A DNA stretch of 64,000 nucleotides, from contig CAVTRO010000007.1 of the NCBI GenBank assembly GCA_963737145.1, forward strand, positions 1,550,001-1,614,000. The letters are read 5' to 3'. Shown one piece after another: positions 17,419 through 25,839 of the stretch. The translations under genes and the position numbers were made by a program. Below the pieces are notes generated by a model. That model was not told the origin of the DNA, did no database searches, and saw only the letters and a list, made by a program, of their open reading frames with translations. How positions within the stretch are numbered: the stretch's first letter is position 1; every line of letters begins with the position of its first letter. This DNA is from AP-15 sp963737145 (GTDB taxonomy: Bacteria; Pseudomonadota; Alphaproteobacteria; ATCC43930; CGMCC-115725).

Positions 17419-18920
17419 ATGAACTCAATCACTCAAGAATTGCTGGAGCTCATGAAAGGGGCTCTGGCACAGCCGGATTTTCGATTGGCCAAATCGATTT
17501 CGACTGCGACCGGCCTATTGGCGTATGACCTTCAGGCGCCGGCGAAGAACCTTTATCCGTTTGTCACTCCGCTCAGGAACATCGTTCCACGCGTCGGCGG
17601 TGGCGTCGGCTCCGCTACAAATTGGCGGCAAGTGAACGCGATCATCGGCTCCGGTTTCGATTCGATGGGGTGGGTGCCGGAAGGCCAACGCTCGGGCCAG
17701 ATGTCGTATTCGACCTCGAACAAAACCTCGGCTTTTGTCACGATCGGGGAGGAAGACGCGGCGACTTTCGAAGCGATCTCCGCCGGCCGGACCTTCGAAG
17801 ACATCCAGGCCAATGATGGCTTTCCGCCTTCTGCAGAAGATGATGCTGAAGGAGGAGATGGCGATCCTCGCCGGCAACGCCTCATTGACGCTCGGTACCC
17901 CTTCTACTCCGACCTTATCGGCATCAGGCGCCGGCGCAACGCTGCCGGCCGCGACTTATTTCGTCAAAGTTGTAGCGCTGACCCTCGAAGGCTACCAGAA
18001 CACCAGCGTTGTTGGGCGGTGTCGCGACCTCCAAGACCGTGACCGGAGCCGACGGCAAGAACTTCACGTTGTCTGGCGGCTCCTCGAACATCAGCGCCGA
18101 GGCAAGCCAGGCGGTGACGCTCGGTCAGACGCTGTTCTGCTCCGTCAGCCCGGTCCAGGGCGCGGTCGCCTATGCTTGGTATGTGTCGACCACGAGCGGC
18201 AGCGAGACGTTGCAGGCCATCACGACAATCAACAGCCTGGCTGTATCCGCGCCGCTCAGCACCGGCACCCAGTCGCAGAGCGCTATTACTGCCGACAACT
18301 CTGCCAACCCGAGTTATGCCTATGACGGGCTGTTGACGACGGCGCTGAAACCGGGCTCGAATGCCTATGTCAATGTCATGCCGACCGGGACGGCAGGGAC
18401 TGGCACGCCTCTGACCGCATCGGGCCGCGGCTCGGTCGTCGAGATCGACACGATGTTCCAGAAGATGTGGGACAATTTTCAAGTGTCGCCGACGGTTCTC
18501 TACGTCAACTCGCAGGAGCTGAAGAACATAACGGCAAAGGTGCTGTCGAATGCCTCGGGTCCGCTGCTGCGCTACGATAGCCCCGCTGACGGCAGCGACG
18601 GTGAGTATCAGCTGACCGCGTCCGGAGTCGTTCAGTTTTACTACAATCCCTTCGCCTTGAATGGGGGGCTGCGCATTCCGATCCGGATCCACCCGAAGGT
18701 GCCGCCCGGCACGGTCATCGGTTGGGCGGAGAACCTGCCGATCCAGTACCAGTCGAACGAGGTACCGAACGTCGCCGAGATCAAGACGCGGCAAGACTAC
18801 TACCAGATCGATTGGCCGATCGTTACTCGCCAGCGCCAGGTCGGTGTTTATGCCGAGGAAGTGCTGGCCGTCTATGCGCCCTTTGCGATGGGCGTCATCA
18901 GCAACATCGCAAACGGGTGA
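17419..18920 (+). pseudogene. Phage major capsid protein, split over three frames
   Basis: The start is ATG 17419 with GGGAGGA at 17408-17414. Frame one runs to about 17820 and includes NWRQVNAIIGSGF and GWVPEGQRSGQMSY. Frame two then gives MMAFRLLQKMMLKEEMAIL and LTLEGYQNTSVV. From about 18015 the last frame gives GGVATSKTVTGADGK and the long C-terminus ending IKTRQDYYQIDWPI and YAPFAMGVISNIANG. One extra base near 17817 and one extra G in a GGG run near 18016 account for both breaks. Repaired, it would be about 500 residues, an HK97-fold capsid with an inserted Ig-like segment. As written no capsid can form. Confidence 0.82.
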
Positions 18921-18925
18921 CGCTA

Positions 18926-19201
18926 ATGCTCGAGATCTCGGCGCTTTCTTCGAAAGCGTCTGTTGTGGCAGCCCCCGGGTCGAACCCGGGGGTCTCGCTC
19001 GGCGGGGACCTAATACCGCTGCGCGCCGCCTTTGGCCAAGATGAGGCGAACTACGGGGCAGCGCGGTATTCGGTCGATAGCGACGGTCTGATCCAAGTGC
19101 CTCTGGAGGCGGTCGGCCCCCTGACGACAATCGGGGGGTTCGTATTGGCAAAGACCGGCGGCAATACGATTTCCGCCGGCGTGCTTACCGCTGCACCATG
19201 A
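18926..19201 (+). CDS. Small phage protein after the capsid gene
   Basis: A 91-residue product from ATG 18926, five bases after the capsid stop. The sequence is rich in Ala, Gly and Leu with an N-terminal SALSSKASVVAAPGSNPG and a C-terminal beta-rich part (VEAVGPLTTIGGFVLAKTGG-like). It has no recognised family. The first 25 codons contain two strong hairpins (18942-18992), which may control its translation. It ends in an ATGA overlap with the next gene. Confidence 0.5.
   Translation: MLEISALSSKASVVAAPGSNPGVSLGGDLIPLRAAFGQDEANYGAARYSVDSDGLIQVPLEAVGPLTTIGGFVLAKTGGNTISAGVLTAAP
18942..18992 (+). promoter_or_regulatory. Two consecutive strong hairpins behind the capsid gene
   Basis: The first is CGCTTTC/GAAAGCG with a 3-base loop (18942-18958). 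The second is a perfect 9-bp stem CCCCCGGGT/ACCCGGGGG with a CGA loop (18972-18992). Neither is followed by a T-run, so they are not classical terminators. They could stabilise capsid mRNA or act as an attenuator. Confidence 0.45.
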
Positions 19202-19409
19202 CGATGCGGCGGGGTGTTCCTATGCCGGCCGTCAATATCTCGGCGATTCGAATGGGGACGTGCTCGTGCCGGCCGAAGCCGCTTCCGAGCTGTTGGCGCA
19301 CGGCTTCGTCCCCGTTTTCGAGGAGACGATGGTGGCCTCAGAATCGAGCAAAATCGGCGCCGAGCAATCGTTCCAAAAAGGGCTGATCCGGTGGCCTTCG
19401 GGGATCTGA
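19198..19409 (+). pseudogene. Small phage head protein, frameshifted near its start
   Basis: The ATG at 19198 overlaps the preceding stop (ATGA). After MTMRR the frame changes within a GGGG run at 19211-19214. The sensible product continues two frames on as YAGRQYLGDSNGDVLVPAEA, then ASELLAHGFVPVFEE and the stop at 19407-19409. One more G in the run would restore a 71-residue protein. The 3' end overlaps the connector gene start at 19391. Its place between capsid and connector suggests a minor head protein. Confidence 0.5.
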
Positions 19410-20024
19410 CGACGCTCGCCGACGTTAAGGCGTGGCTGCAAACCGGGCAGGCCGCCTTTCCGACAACCGACGACGCGCTGCTTACCCGTCTTATCTCGGC
19501 GGCAAGCCAATATATTCAGACTTGGCTCAACCGCCAGATCGCGTCGGCCGATTACCTCGAAATCCGCGACGGGACTGGAGGCCACAGGCTCCAATTCGCG
19601 TGCTTTCCGGTCACCGCAGTGCTGTCGTTGACGATCGACGGTCACGCTGTTCCTGCGGCGACCTCGATCAACGCGGCAGGCTATAGGTTCAGTTCCACGC
19701 AGGTTTCGGTTCGCGGCTACAGGTTCAACCGCGGGGCTCAGAACGTTGTCATCGCGTATACGGCCGGGTATTCGACTACTCCGCCCGAAGTCGCACAGGC
19801 ATGCATCGAGCTCGTCTCGCTGCGCTATCGGGAGCGTACGCGCATTGGCGAAGTCTCGAGATCATTGGGCGGTGCAGAGACCGTCGCGTATGCGCAAAAG
19901 GATATGAGCGACCCGATCAAAACGCTGCTGCAACAATATCGTCCTGGTTGCACCGATCGCCGCGATCCAACAAGCACCGGCGGCAACCGGCAGCGATGCT
20001 GCGATAATATCCGGCGTCCTGTGA
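19391..20024 (+). pseudogene. Head-tail connector (gp6/phiE125 gp8-like), frameshifted at the 3' end
   Basis: From GTG 19391 the product begins VAFGDLTTLADVKAWLQTG and continues DDALLTRLISAASQYIQTWL and RFNRGAQNVVIAYTAGYS. This is the layout of the HK97 gp6-type adaptor that attaches beneath the portal. At about 19940 (TATCGTCCTGG) the frame is lost. The natural C-terminus VAPIAAIQQAPAATGSDAA reads one frame on and stops at 20022-20024. One extra C explains it. As written the frame runs on into the next gene. The core fold is complete before the break. Confidence 0.72.
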
Positions 20025-20491
20025 TTACTGCCCGCCTCGTCGGCGACGACGCAGCGCTGGCTTGGCTGCGCGCCACTCCGGATCGGCCGCTTCGGGGCTC
20101 GCGCGTGCGATCGCCACGCTGGGTATCGAACTTCAGCGCAAGATCCAGGAGAATGAGCTCACTGGCCAAACCCTGCTGCCCGCTCGGGTCGCTCGGATCG
20201 AGTACAAGTCTGCAACTCGATCAGAGCGACGACAGGATTGCAGCAACGGTTTCCAGCGACAGCGAATATGCCCACGCTCACGGATACGGCGCGGTTGGTG
20301 TCGGAGCGAAGCTGCGCCGCATCAAAAAGGCGTTCGGACGCCCGGGGCCCAGGAAGGCGATCAAACTGCGGACAGACCGCCGCGGGATAGACGTTCCGAA
20401 GCGCTCTTTTTTGAGCTCGGCACTGGAGGATATGGATCCTGCGATACGCGATGAGGTGGAAGCGGCATTGCGCGAGGCACTAACGCGATGA
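20021..20491 (+). pseudogene. HK97 gp10-like tail protein with two frame changes
   Basis: The GTG at 20021 overlaps the repaired connector stop (GTGA). The product begins ITARLVGDDAALAWLRATPDR and continues, after a frame change near 20090, as AASGLARAIATLGIELQRKI and QENELTGQTL. A second change near 20180 leads into TSLQLDQSDDRIAATVSS, VGVGAKLRRIKKAFGRP and the C-terminus SALEDMDPAIRDEVEAALREAL. This is the HK97 gp10/head-tail-joining pattern. Repaired length is about 155 residues. Confidence 0.65.
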
Positions 20492-20625
20492 TGATCGCTC
20501 AGCATATTAATCTTGGCTTCCTCGTCCTCACGGTCAGAAACGACAGGTCTGCGCTTCAACGACAGGCGTCGCAGCTGTGGACCGCCGCGGCCTGGCATTC
20601 GAAATCGACCAATGATAGTTCGTGA
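20488..20625 (+). CDS. Possible 45-residue ORF
   Basis: It starts with ATGATG in an ATGA overlap with the preceding stop and ends 14 bases inside the next gene. The product (LGFLVLTVRNDRSALQRQAS region) has no recognised family. It could be a remnant or chance, but it fills the only gap between the gp10-like gene and the next one. Confidence 0.25.
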   Translation: MMIAQHINLGFLVLTVRNDRSALQRQASQLWTAAAWHSKSTNDSS

Positions 20626-21046
20626 AACGATCTACGCCGCATTGTGGGAGCTCGGCGCAAGTGCGGCGCAGTTCACCAGTGCAAATCGCCGCCTGCGACA
20701 TTGGGCGGACGTCGCTCCGGCGGAGCAGCCGGCGTTGTTCATGAGCGAAAAAGGGGGTCAGGCCGCAATAAAGAAGCTTGGCGCGCCGACCGTATGGACA
20801 CTCTACGCCGAGTTCTACGTGTATGCCCATTCAAGCGACCCCTATCTGGCCCCAGCGGCGATTTTGAACCCGCTGCTCGACGCTCTCGAAGCCGCGCTCG
20901 CACCGTCACCGACGACTGGGATCCAGAACCTTGGGCTGCCTCAAATGGTTCAGCACGCCTATATAGCCGGCAAGCTTCAGACTGACGAGGGCGTACTCGG
21001 CGATCAGGCTATCGCGATCGTGCCTGTCGAGGTCCTGTGCTTCTGA
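20612..21046 (+). CDS. Phage tail-terminator-like protein
   Basis: A 144-residue product from ATG 20612. It opens IVRETIYAALWELGASAAQF and ends GVLGDQAIAIVPVEVLC. In the middle are ANRRLRHWADVAPAEQPALF, TVWTLYAEFYVYAHSSDPYLAP and LNPLLDALEAAL. The size, the position between the gp10-like gene and the tail tube, and the alternating helix/strand pattern fit tail-completion proteins of the gpU/DUF3168 kind. The family is inferred from position and layout. Confidence 0.6.
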   Translation: MIVRETIYAALWELGASAAQFTSANRRLRHWADVAPAEQPALFMSEKGGQAAIKKLGAPTVWTLYAEFYVYAHSSDPYLAPAAILNPLLDALEAALAPSPTTGIQNLGLPQMVQHAYIAGKLQTDEGVLGDQAIAIVPVEVLCF

Positions 21047-21130
21047 AGATCGGCCGCTGATCAAGGCGGACGTTTATTGGGTACGCTCGCCTCAATGTTT
21101 CCAAGGCGCCGTTATTCGAAGGACTGACCA

Positions 21131-21310
21131 ATGGCCGAGGAAGATTGCGGCACCAACCAAACCGCCACACCTCCTTCGATCGAGCAACTGATCGAACGTT
21201 GGTGGGCCGACCATTTCCCGGGTTCGGCGGTCGCCCGCGACACGCAGGCCTGGAATATCGCCCACGCCGCCAAGGAGAGGCTGAAGCGGCTATTGAAGGG
21301 GAGTAAATGA
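21131..21310 (+). CDS. Small helical phage protein
   Basis: A 59-residue product from ATG 21131 whose stop lies one base before the tail-tube start. The sequence is helical and charged: SIEQLIERWWADHFPGSAVA, then WNIAHAAKERLKRLL. The gene is compact, in frame and fits exactly between its neighbours. No function is known; similar very short genes often precede tail-tube genes. Confidence 0.6.
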   Translation: MAEEDCGTNQTATPPSIEQLIERWWADHFPGSAVARDTQAWNIAHAAKERLKRLLKGSK

Positions 21311-21311
21311 C

Positions 21312-22058
21312 ATGCAATTAAGCTTCGGCTCCGGCGCGATATGGGGAGAACGCACCGATGTAATCGGATCGGGCATCGGCCCGCGACAATTCGGCGTTCT
21401 GCAAGACATCCAGATCGATTTCGACTGGAGCGACAAAGAGCTCTACGGCCAACTCCAGTTCCCCGTGGCCATAGCCCGGGGGCAGGGCAAGATAACCGGG
21501 AAAGCCAAATTCGCGCAGATCCTCGGTTTGCTGTATTCGGACATTTTTTTCGGGGTGACGCCAGCTACGGGGCAGTTCGCCGTCTCGCAGCTGGAGGCCG
21601 CCACGGTTCCGGCGACGACACCTTACACCGTCATCCCCGCCAATGCGGCGAGCTACAATGACGATCTCGGTGTCAGCTATGCCGGAAGCGGCAAGCGTTT
21701 CAACCGGGTAACCACGCCTTCGAGCGCGGGCCAATACTCGGTCAATTTTGCTACCGGCGCATATAGTTTCTCCTCTGCCGACGCTAGTGCCGCGATTTTG
21801 ATCTCGTACACATACAACGTCGCAACAAGCGGGAACAGGGTGACCCTCGCGAACCAGCCTATGGGCATCACCCCTACCTTCAAGGCGACGTTTTACACGG
21901 CCTACAACGGCAGCGGCACCGCGCTCCGCCTGAACGCGTGCACGGCAAATAAATTGTCGCTACCGACTAAGCTCGATACCTGGACGATCAGCGAGCTCGA
22001 TTTCATGGCCTTTGCTGACGCTTCGGGAACGATCGGTTATCTGAGCACGGTGGAGTGA
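21312..22058 (+). CDS. Phage major tail (tube) protein
   Basis: A 248-residue product, beta-rich throughout, starting MQLSFGSGAIWGERTDVIG with a long IQIDFDWSDKELYGQLQFPVAIARGQG strand region and the end FMAFADASGTIGYLSTVE. An internal segment (VNFATGAYSFSSADASAAILIS) looks like an added Ig-like part. Position before the G/GT-type chaperone and tape measure supports the tail-tube call. Its end overlaps the chaperone start (ATGATG at 22055). Confidence 0.7.
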   Translation: MQLSFGSGAIWGERTDVIGSGIGPRQFGVLQDIQIDFDWSDKELYGQLQFPVAIARGQGKITGKAKFAQILGLLYSDIFFGVTPATGQFAVSQLEAATVPATTPYTVIPANAASYNDDLGVSYAGSGKRFNRVTTPSSAGQYSVNFATGAYSFSSADASAAILISYTYNVATSGNRVTLANQPMGITPTFKATFYTAYNGSGTALRLNACTANKLSLPTKLDTWTISELDFMAFADASGTIGYLSTVE

Positions 22059-22495
22059 TGATCCCCGGTGTGGCGGTCGCAATGGGCGGCCAAGATTGGA
22101 TAGTGCCGCCACTTACCCTCGGCCAGCTGCGCCGGTTGATGCCCAAGGTGAGGCAACTGACCGAAATCGGCGCGTCGATGGGCGAAGCGCAAATCAACGT
22201 GCTGATCGACATCGTCACCGCGGCGCTGCAGCGCAATTATCCCGACACAACGCCGGAAAAAGTCGAAAATTTGCTCGATCTCGGGAATGCCAGTGCCGTC
22301 CTGAATGCCGTTCTGACCGGCTCCGGCCTAAAGCCAGGCGGAGCCGCTATGGGGGAAGCATCTGCCCCCGGGACCAGCCCGGGGGCGGACAGCGCGAGCA
22401 CCAGGTCAGCATCGGACATGGTTTCGGGAACGGTGAGCCCTGGCGAGAAATCTATGGTCTCCTGGCGACCGCTTGTGGATACAGCTACCCCGTAA
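22055..22495 (+). CDS. Tail assembly chaperone (gpG-like)
   Basis: A 146-residue product: PGVAVAMGGQDWIVPPLTLGQL-type N-terminus (residues 3-24), then LRRLMPKVRQLTEIGASMGEAQ and EKVENLLDLGNASAVLNAVL. The last 45 residues are low in structure (Ser, Gly, Pro). The order tail tube, G-like ORF, overlapping T-like frame, tape measure is the classical arrangement in which part of the ribosomes shift -1 to make a longer G-T chaperone. Confidence 0.68.
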   Translation: MMIPGVAVAMGGQDWIVPPLTLGQLRRLMPKVRQLTEIGASMGEAQINVLIDIVTAALQRNYPDTTPEKVENLLDLGNASAVLNAVLTGSGLKPGGAAMGEASAPGTSPGADSASTRSASDMVSGTVSPGEKSMVSWRPLVDTATP

Positions 22496-22776
22496 TTGAC
22501 GAGATGACGCTCTTCCAGATCGAGGAGCTGACATCCTACTGGGCACAGCACCCGCCGGTGCACTTGCTAGTCGCGGCCTATCTGGGCTTCGGCAAAGATA
22601 AAAACGCACCGCCGCAGTCAATTTCGGCGGGACGAGGTCAGCAACCGAGTTCGGAGTCCAGTTCGTTGCTCGCTCAGCTGGGGCCAGGGTTTGGTGCGGG
22701 AGACGTCAATGCCGGGCTGTCGCCCGCCGTCCTCGACTTTGCCGAACTCCGCCTTCGCTCGGGATTTCCCGACTAG
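22430..22776 (+). CDS. Chaperone C-terminal (gpT-like) extension in the -1 frame
   Basis: The protein-like stretch WREIYGLLATACGYSYPVID, IEELTSYWAQHPPVHLLVAAY and a Gln/Ser/Pro-rich tail lies in the -1 frame relative to the gpG-like ORF. The frame is open from 22096, so a shift anywhere in about 22360-22430 works. The GGGGG run near 22350 is a possible slip point, but I see no canonical X-XXY-YYZ heptamer. No ribosome-binding site for a separate start was seen. The alternative is an ordinary indel, as in nearby genes. Confidence 0.5.
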
Positions 22777-22839
22777 GCCGTTGCCAGCATCGGGCAATCT
22801 GCAAGCCGCGGCGCAGGCATTTTTTTGCAAGAGGCTATC

Positions 22840-23931
22840 ATGGCCGATATCGAAACCAGCGTCATTATCAGCGCCCAAATTGACGGTCTCCGATCCGGAA
22901 TGGAGGCTGCCACAAACTCTGTTCAGGCGGCAACCGATGCGATGCGCAGTCAACTTGCCGGGCTAGGCGACATTGCTCAGCAGGCGCAGTCGCAGCTTGA
23001 CGCAGCTACCGGCCAAATCGGAACCGGTGTCGGTGCGCTGCAGACCAAAGTTGCCGACCTCGCGGGGTCGGTGGGCGCGGGCATGACCGCGAGTAGCGGG
23101 CTCGGAGACGCCGCCGGCCTTGTGCAGGCCAGTCCCGCCTCCAGTAACGGAAACGATGCTGCCCAAAATGAAAAGCTGTGGGCAGAAGAGCTGCTCGCTT
23201 ACCAGAAGTTCCAGAGCGACAAGGAGAAGCTCGACCTTCAGGGAGCGCAAACCAGCCAAAGAACCTGGCAGAGCGTGATGCAGCCAATCCAGCGGGCCTT
23301 CGATACCTCGATTACGGGCATGATATTGGGTACAACTTCGTTGCAAAAGGCAGTGGCGAATATCGGGCAATCGATACTTGCCGAATTCGTCAATCTAGGC
23401 GTCAAGATGGCGACGAACTGGCTCGCCAGTGAACTCGCCATGACGACTGCGACCGAGGCCGGCGCTGCGGCTCGCACTGCGGCCGAGGGCGAGGGAGTGG
23501 CGGCTGGGCTGGCTGTGAAGGCGGCGAATGCGATCAAAAGCATCATGACCGATTCGGCGCAGGCGTTCTCCGGCATTTTTGCATTTCTGGCTCCGATTAT
23601 GGGACCGGCGGCGGCCGGGCCGGCCGTGGCCGGAGAGGCCACTGTGATGGCGGCCGCCAGCGGAATCGCTTCCGCAGCGGGCGGTTGGATGGTCCCGTCC
23701 GACCAACTCGCCATGGTGCATCAAAATGAAATGATCCTGCCGGCGAATATCAGCCAAGGTCTTCAGAACATGATCTCCACCAATCGCGGAGCCGGGGCTG
23801 GTGCGGTCGTGGTCAACGTTTCCGCGATCGACAGTCAAGACGTAAAGCGATTTTTTCAGAGCAATGGCAGCCTTCTCGTCAATGCGGTCAATAAGGCGAT
23901 GCGCAACGGCTCAATGCTGCGGACGGCGTGA
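22840..23931 (+). CDS. Short tail tape-measure-like protein
   Basis: A 363-residue product from ATG 22840, after an AGAGG site; a TTG at 22825 would add five residues. The N-terminal third is helical with Ala/Gln/Ser heptad-like content (SVQAATDAMRSQLAGLGDIA, AQSQLDAATGQIG). A central hydrophobic region follows (AFSGIFAFLAPIMGPAAAGPA). The C-terminus has VHQNEMILPANISQGLQNMI, a block seen at the end of tape-measure proteins. It is shorter than most tape measures, so either the tail is short or this is only the C-terminal module. It ends in a TGATG overlap with the next gene. Confidence 0.68.
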   Translation: MADIETSVIISAQIDGLRSGMEAATNSVQAATDAMRSQLAGLGDIAQQAQSQLDAATGQIGTGVGALQTKVADLAGSVGAGMTASSGLGDAAGLVQASPASSNGNDAAQNEKLWAEELLAYQKFQSDKEKLDLQGAQTSQRTWQSVMQPIQRAFDTSITGMILGTTSLQKAVANIGQSILAEFVNLGVKMATNWLASELAMTTATEAGAAARTAAEGEGVAAGLAVKAANAIKSIMTDSAQAFSGIFAFLAPIMGPAAAGPAVAGEATVMAAASGIASAAGGWMVPSDQLAMVHQNEMILPANISQGLQNMISTNRGAGAGAVVVNVSAIDSQDVKRFFQSNGSLLVNAVNKAMRNGSMLRTA

Positions 23932-24551
23932 TGGCTCTGATTTTCCCGGCCTTGCCGGGGCTTGCCTGGAGCGTCACTAAAAGTCCGACCTTTCAGACGC
24001 GTATCCAGCGTGCGGTATCCGGGCGCGAATTGCGCGCGCTCGACTATCCTTATCCGCTGTGGCAATTTGCACTGGTCTACGACTTTCTGCGCGACAATCC
24101 GGCAGCCGGTTACGACGAGCTGAGAACCCTGCTTGGATTCTTTATGCTCTGCCAGGGAGGGTTCGGCTCATTCCTTTTTCAAGACCCTAGCGACTGGCAA
24201 GTCGCCGGGCAGCAGATCGGCATCGGGGATGCGAGCACGCCCGCCTTCCAGCTCCAGCGCGCAATGGGTGCAATGTTGCCTGGTGGTGGCTTCTCGGAAC
24301 CGATCGTCGCGCCGAATGTCGTACGCGCGATCTATTTCAACGGGATTACGCAGGATCCGACGACCTACAGCGTCGACCCGACGACCGGGCTGGTGACATT
24401 TGAAACTCCTCCCAGCAGCGGGCTGATCATCACCGCTGATTTCACTTATTATTTTCGCTGTAGATTTGTCGACGACAGATACGATTTCGAAAATTTCATG
24501 TATCGGCTGTGGCAGGTCAAGAAGTTGACGTTCATATCGGTGCAGTCATGA
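23931..24551 (+). CDS. DUF2460 (TIGR02217) distal tail protein, GTA g12-like
   Basis: A 206-residue product. It carries FPALPGLAWSVTKSPTFQT near the N-terminus, the ALDYPYPLWQFALVYDFLRD segment, and FMLCQGGFGSFLFQDPSDW, all marks of the DUF2460 family. It ends RYDFENFMYRLWQVKKLTFI. In Rhodobacter gene transfer agents this protein (g12) forms the distal tail ring. The ATG overlaps the tape-measure stop, and the gene is coupled by ATGA to the next. Confidence 0.88.
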   Translation: MALIFPALPGLAWSVTKSPTFQTRIQRAVSGRELRALDYPYPLWQFALVYDFLRDNPAAGYDELRTLLGFFMLCQGGFGSFLFQDPSDWQVAGQQIGIGDASTPAFQLQRAMGAMLPGGGFSEPIVAPNVVRAIYFNGITQDPTTYSVDPTTGLVTFETPPSSGLIITADFTYYFRCRFVDDRYDFENFMYRLWQVKKLTFISVQS

Positions 24552-25402
24552 AAGTGGCCAGCCCCGCCCTCATCACGCTCCTTTCGAGCACCGATCAGTT
24601 CATCATGGGCGACCTCTACACGATCACCTTGGTCGGAGGGTCGGTGCTGCGCTATTCGGCGGCGCCGACTGCGCTCTTGGTGAATGGGTATACCTTTGCG
24701 CTTGGCCCCAAATTCGAGCGGTCCAAAACCAAAATTGTCATCGGCACCCAGGTCGACGAGCTGGAAGTGAGGATCTATACCGAGCCGACAGATCTAATCG
24801 GCGGGGTGCCTTTTCTGCAGGCCGCCTGGCAGGGGCAGCTCGACGGCGCACTCCTGCAGCTCGAACGCGCCTTCATGCCGACCTATGGCGACACTAGCCC
24901 GGGAACAGTCATCCTGTTCGCCGGCCGTATTTCGGATATCGACTGTGCCCGTACTGGCATCGACCTCAAATGCCGCTCGCATCTCGAGCTTCTGAATATT
25001 CAGATGCCGCGCCGGCTGTGGCAGTCATCTTGCACTCACACCTTCGGCGACGCGATGTGCCAGTTCGATCGGTCCAGCATGCAGTTGACTTTGGCGGCAG
25101 AGCCCGGCTCTAGCCAGGCGCAAATCCTAAACTCCTCCAGCCCGACCTCAGCAAACCTGTACCTCCAAGGAACCATCATCGGCGTGACCGGAGCCAATGC
25201 CGGATCGAGCCGCACTATCGCTAAAATTGGTTCCGGCTGGGTTTCCGTGAAGCTTCCATTTCTCTCGTCGGTTCTGACCGGCGACCAATTTCAGCTGCTG
25301 CCCGGTTGCGACCGTACGCTGGCCACCTGTTCAAACGTGTTCAATAACGCCACCCACTTCGGGGGCTTTCCGTTCATCCCGACGCCGGAGACGGCGGTAT
25401 GA
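24548..25402 (+). CDS. DUF2163/phage_BR0599 tail protein, GTA g13-like
   Basis: A 284-residue product from the ATG of an ATGA overlap. It has an N-terminal DUF2163 part (ITLLSSTDQFIMGDLYTITL, EVRIYTEPTDLIGGVPFLQA). The C-terminal BR0599 part contains a Cys-rich core (CTHTFGDAMCQFD; GCDRTLATCSNVFNNATHF), which in the GTA g13 protein binds an iron-sulfur cluster. It is part of the tail hub. The gene overlaps the next start by ATGA. Confidence 0.88.
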   Translation: MKVASPALITLLSSTDQFIMGDLYTITLVGGSVLRYSAAPTALLVNGYTFALGPKFERSKTKIVIGTQVDELEVRIYTEPTDLIGGVPFLQAAWQGQLDGALLQLERAFMPTYGDTSPGTVILFAGRISDIDCARTGIDLKCRSHLELLNIQMPRRLWQSSCTHTFGDAMCQFDRSSMQLTLAAEPGSSQAQILNSSSPTSANLYLQGTIIGVTGANAGSSRTIAKIGSGWVSVKLPFLSSVLTGDQFQLLPGCDRTLATCSNVFNNATHFGGFPFIPTPETAV

Positions 25403-25830
25403 ACCGGAGGTCACTGGTTCTTGCCGAGGCAGAAACCTGGCTCCGCACACCTTATCATCATATGGGTCGGGTTAGGGGCGGCGGTACCGATTGCCTGATG
25501 CTGCTTGCTGAAGTCTACCGAAATGCGGGGGTGATCCCACACATCGACATCCCGTTCTATCCGCCCGATTGGCACCTGCATCGCGACGCCGAGCGATACC
25601 TCGAAGGGCTTACCTATTACGCACGGGAGGTTGTGAGTCCGCCTCGGGAAGGCGACGTCGCAGTGTTCAAATTCGGGCGCTGCTTCTCGCACGGGGCCGT
25701 CGTTGTCTCATGGCCGAGGCTCATTCACGCATGGTGGGATGCCGGGGTTGTCTGCGGTACTGCCGACCAGCCGCCGCTGAGCGGCCGCCCGGTCCGCTTT
25801 TTCGATCCTTTTTCTATTCTCGAACTCTGA
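25399..25830 (+). CDS. NlpC/P60-type cell-wall peptidase, GTA g14-like
   Basis: A 143-residue tail-associated peptidoglycan peptidase that helps the tail cross the cell wall. The catalytic Cys is in GGGTDCLMLLAEVYR (about residue 32) and the His is in FSHGAVVVSWP (about residue 97). The N-terminal AETWLRTPYHHMGRVRG motif is typical of this phage/GTA subgroup. The gene starts in an ATGA overlap with the g13-like gene and is 9 bases from the tip protein. Confidence 0.9.
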   Translation: MNRRSLVLAEAETWLRTPYHHMGRVRGGGTDCLMLLAEVYRNAGVIPHIDIPFYPPDWHLHRDAERYLEGLTYYAREVVSPPREGDVAVFKFGRCFSHGAVVVSWPRLIHAWWDAGVVCGTADQPPLSGRPVRFFDPFSILEL

Positions 25831-25839
25831 CAGTCGAAC

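Noticed and set aside
18972..18992. A tRNA T-arm or att site
   Set aside because: The loop and stem resemble a T-arm, but the 9-bp stem with a 3-base loop and the lack of other arms exclude a tRNA.
17964..19151. A 395-residue minus-strand ORF across the capsid gene
   Set aside because: Arg/Gly-rich sequence opposite clear capsid sequence; no ribosome-binding site or domain.
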